Assembly (NCBI GenBank): GCA_023250255.1
Contig: JAHFBB010000001.1
Coordinates: forward strand, 1 to 24,318
From: Chloroflexota bacterium
GTDB taxonomy: Bacteria; Chloroflexota; Limnocylindria; QHBO01
DNA: 24,318 nt
Direction: 5' to 3'
The position numbers and the translations under genes are program-made. Below are positions 23,391 through 24,318 of the stretch, piece after piece (position 1 is the stretch's first letter; each line of letters starts with the position of its first letter). The notes beneath the pieces were generated by a model. That model was given only the letters and a program-made list of their open reading frames with translations. It had not been told where the DNA came from and ran no database searches.

Positions 23391-24318
23391 TCAGATCGAC
23401 CAGGGGAAACAAAGCCTCGAGGACATCCACCACCCGTTCCGTTCCTCGCCCGTCCGCGATTCTGGATGCAGCTGCCGCCATCTTCGTGAGCTTGGCGTCA
23501 TCCTGGCTGATCCGCTCCACGGCCGCGCGGATATCGGCTTCGGTCACCCCATCATGCCAGCCGATCAGCTCGGCGGCTCCGGCCTTGACCAGACCGGCGG
23601 CAACGGAGCGCTGATTTTCCGCCAGCCCGACCAGCAGCGTAGGTAGGCCGAGACAACACCGTTCCCAACTGGCGCTGCCGGGCGCTCCGATGGCGAGGTC
23701 TGCCGCCGCCATCAGACTCGCCAAATTGCGGACATCCCGATGGAGGCGGACATTCTTGCGATCCCCCGCCAAGGCCTGGAGTGCCGCCCAGAATGGGTAT
23801 GCGGCCCCCACCACCACGTCCAAGGTCACATCCGCGTCTCGGAGGGCTCGGAGGGTGCGCCCGCTGAGATCGTGTTCATCGGCTCCACTCAGGAACACCA
23901 GCACGGATTCGACTCGCTTGCGGCGGGCAGGTGGCACTCGTCGCAGGTCGGCGAACTCCGGTCGGAGGAGAGCGAATCGCGGGCCGATGAGCAATTGGCA
24001 GGTCGCTCCGACCAAGGTTCGGTATGCCGCGGGGCTGATTCCAAGGTTCTGATTCACCAGAACCGAGGCTTGGTGGGCCCGGTCGCTGAGGTCGTCGATA
24101 ACTGCCACCAGCGGTCCCTGGCCCGCAACGGCGGCTTCCCACCGGGCATCAATCTCGTAGGAATCGACCACGACCAGTTGCGTCTCCGTGAGGCCGGCAG
24201 CTGACGTCAGCCAGGTCGCTTCGGAATCTGGCCGCAGGCCGGACGGTATTCGAATGGGATTGCTCCCGGCCGCCGCGATCCCCGCCTCGAGGGCGTCGGG
24301 CATCTCTCGGTAGGCGAA
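23353..24318 (-). CDS. pseG: UDP-2,4-diacetamido-2,4,6-trideoxy-beta-L-altropyranose hydrolase, PseG (N-terminus outside window)
   Basis: PseG removes UDP from the product of PseB, PseC and the acetyltransferase PseH, giving the free sugar that PseI condenses with phosphoenolpyruvate. About 321 C-terminal residues are present and the frame runs off the right edge, so the N-terminal GTGHVMR-type catalytic region is not visible. Recognisable parts are VDSYEIDARWE, VAVIDDLSDR, VNQNLG, LLIGPRFALLRPEF and the C-terminal donor-binding AIGAPGSASWERCCLGLPT followed by LAENQRSVA, as expected for an MurG-like GT-B fold. The gene faces pseC, unlike a simple co-directional operon. It ends in a PPPPPPPR tail that comes from reading the complement of the pseC alanine codons. 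Confidence 0.9.
   Translation of the reverse strand, partial: FAYREMPDALEAGIAAAGSNPIRIPSGLRPDSEATWLTSAAGLTETQLVVVDSYEIDARWEAAVAGQGPLVAVIDDLSDRAHQASVLVNQNLGISPAAYRTLVGATCQLLIGPRFALLRPEFADLRRVPPARRKRVESVLVFLSGADEHDLSGRTLRALRDADVTLDVVVGAAYPFWAALQALAGDRKNVRLHRDVRNLASLMAAADLAIGAPGSASWERCCLGLPTLLVGLAENQRSVAAGLVKAGAAELIGWHDGVTEADIRAAVERISQDDAKLTKMAAAASRIADGRGTERVVDVLEALFPLVDLTTASPPPPPPPR

Overview
This 24.3 kb window is a gene-dense, high-GC chromosomal segment with no intergenic stretch longer than about 160 bases. No transposase, integrase, phage gene, CRISPR array or origin is visible. The gene content (GlgE, MreB/MreC, two LytR-CpsA-Psr proteins with an N-terminal membrane bundle, a GSI-alpha glutamine synthetase, a MazG protein with remains of a methylase domain) and several apparently leaderless promoters suggest a high-GC Chloroflexota, perhaps Limnocylindria-like, or a neighbouring terrabacterial lineage. 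That placement is inference from the gene set; no 16S or marker tree was available.

Layout. (1) Positions 1-5416 (+) form a tight run: the 3' end of glgE, an MBL-fold hydrolase, mreB and mreC with 1-4 base start/stop overlaps, then rph, rdgB and a polyprenol-phosphate mannosyltransferase-like GT2 gene. The second group has its own promoter ahead of rph. (2) Positions 5437-8453 (+) hold a membrane-anchored multi-parvulin foldase, a mazG gene and tRNA-Pro(UGG). (3) Positions 8462-10041 hold an LCP gene on the minus strand, with a divergent promoter region shared with a membrane diguanylate cyclase (10053-11426, +). (4) Positions 11523-17510 (+) hold two secreted modular proteins and a second LCP gene. 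One secreted protein has a caspase-like His/Cys dyad and the other a GH18 glycosidase domain. Both end in the same C-terminal module, encoded by a 602-bp direct repeat that looks identical by eye. (5) Positions 17532-21223 (+) hold a trans-sulfuration-type PLP enzyme, a PucR-type regulator and glnA. (6) Positions 21284-24318 hold pseB and pseC (+) and the 3' part of pseG (-), which belong to pseudaminic acid biosynthesis.

Themes. Much of the window concerns the cell envelope: the MreBC elongation scaffold, polyprenol-linked mannose, two LCP ligases, a foldase for exported proteins, surface proteins and nonulosonic acid. House-cleaning of nucleotides and RNA (rph, rdgB, mazG) and nitrogen/sulfur metabolism (glnA, the PLP enzyme) make up the rest.

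The best candidate for something undescribed is the 11.5-17.5 kb region. There, two unrelated secreted enzyme-like heads share an identical tail cassette that includes the stop codon and 22 bases beyond it, next to an LCP gene. The recurring start signal TANNNT, 6-7 bases, ATG/GTG is a second point of interest.
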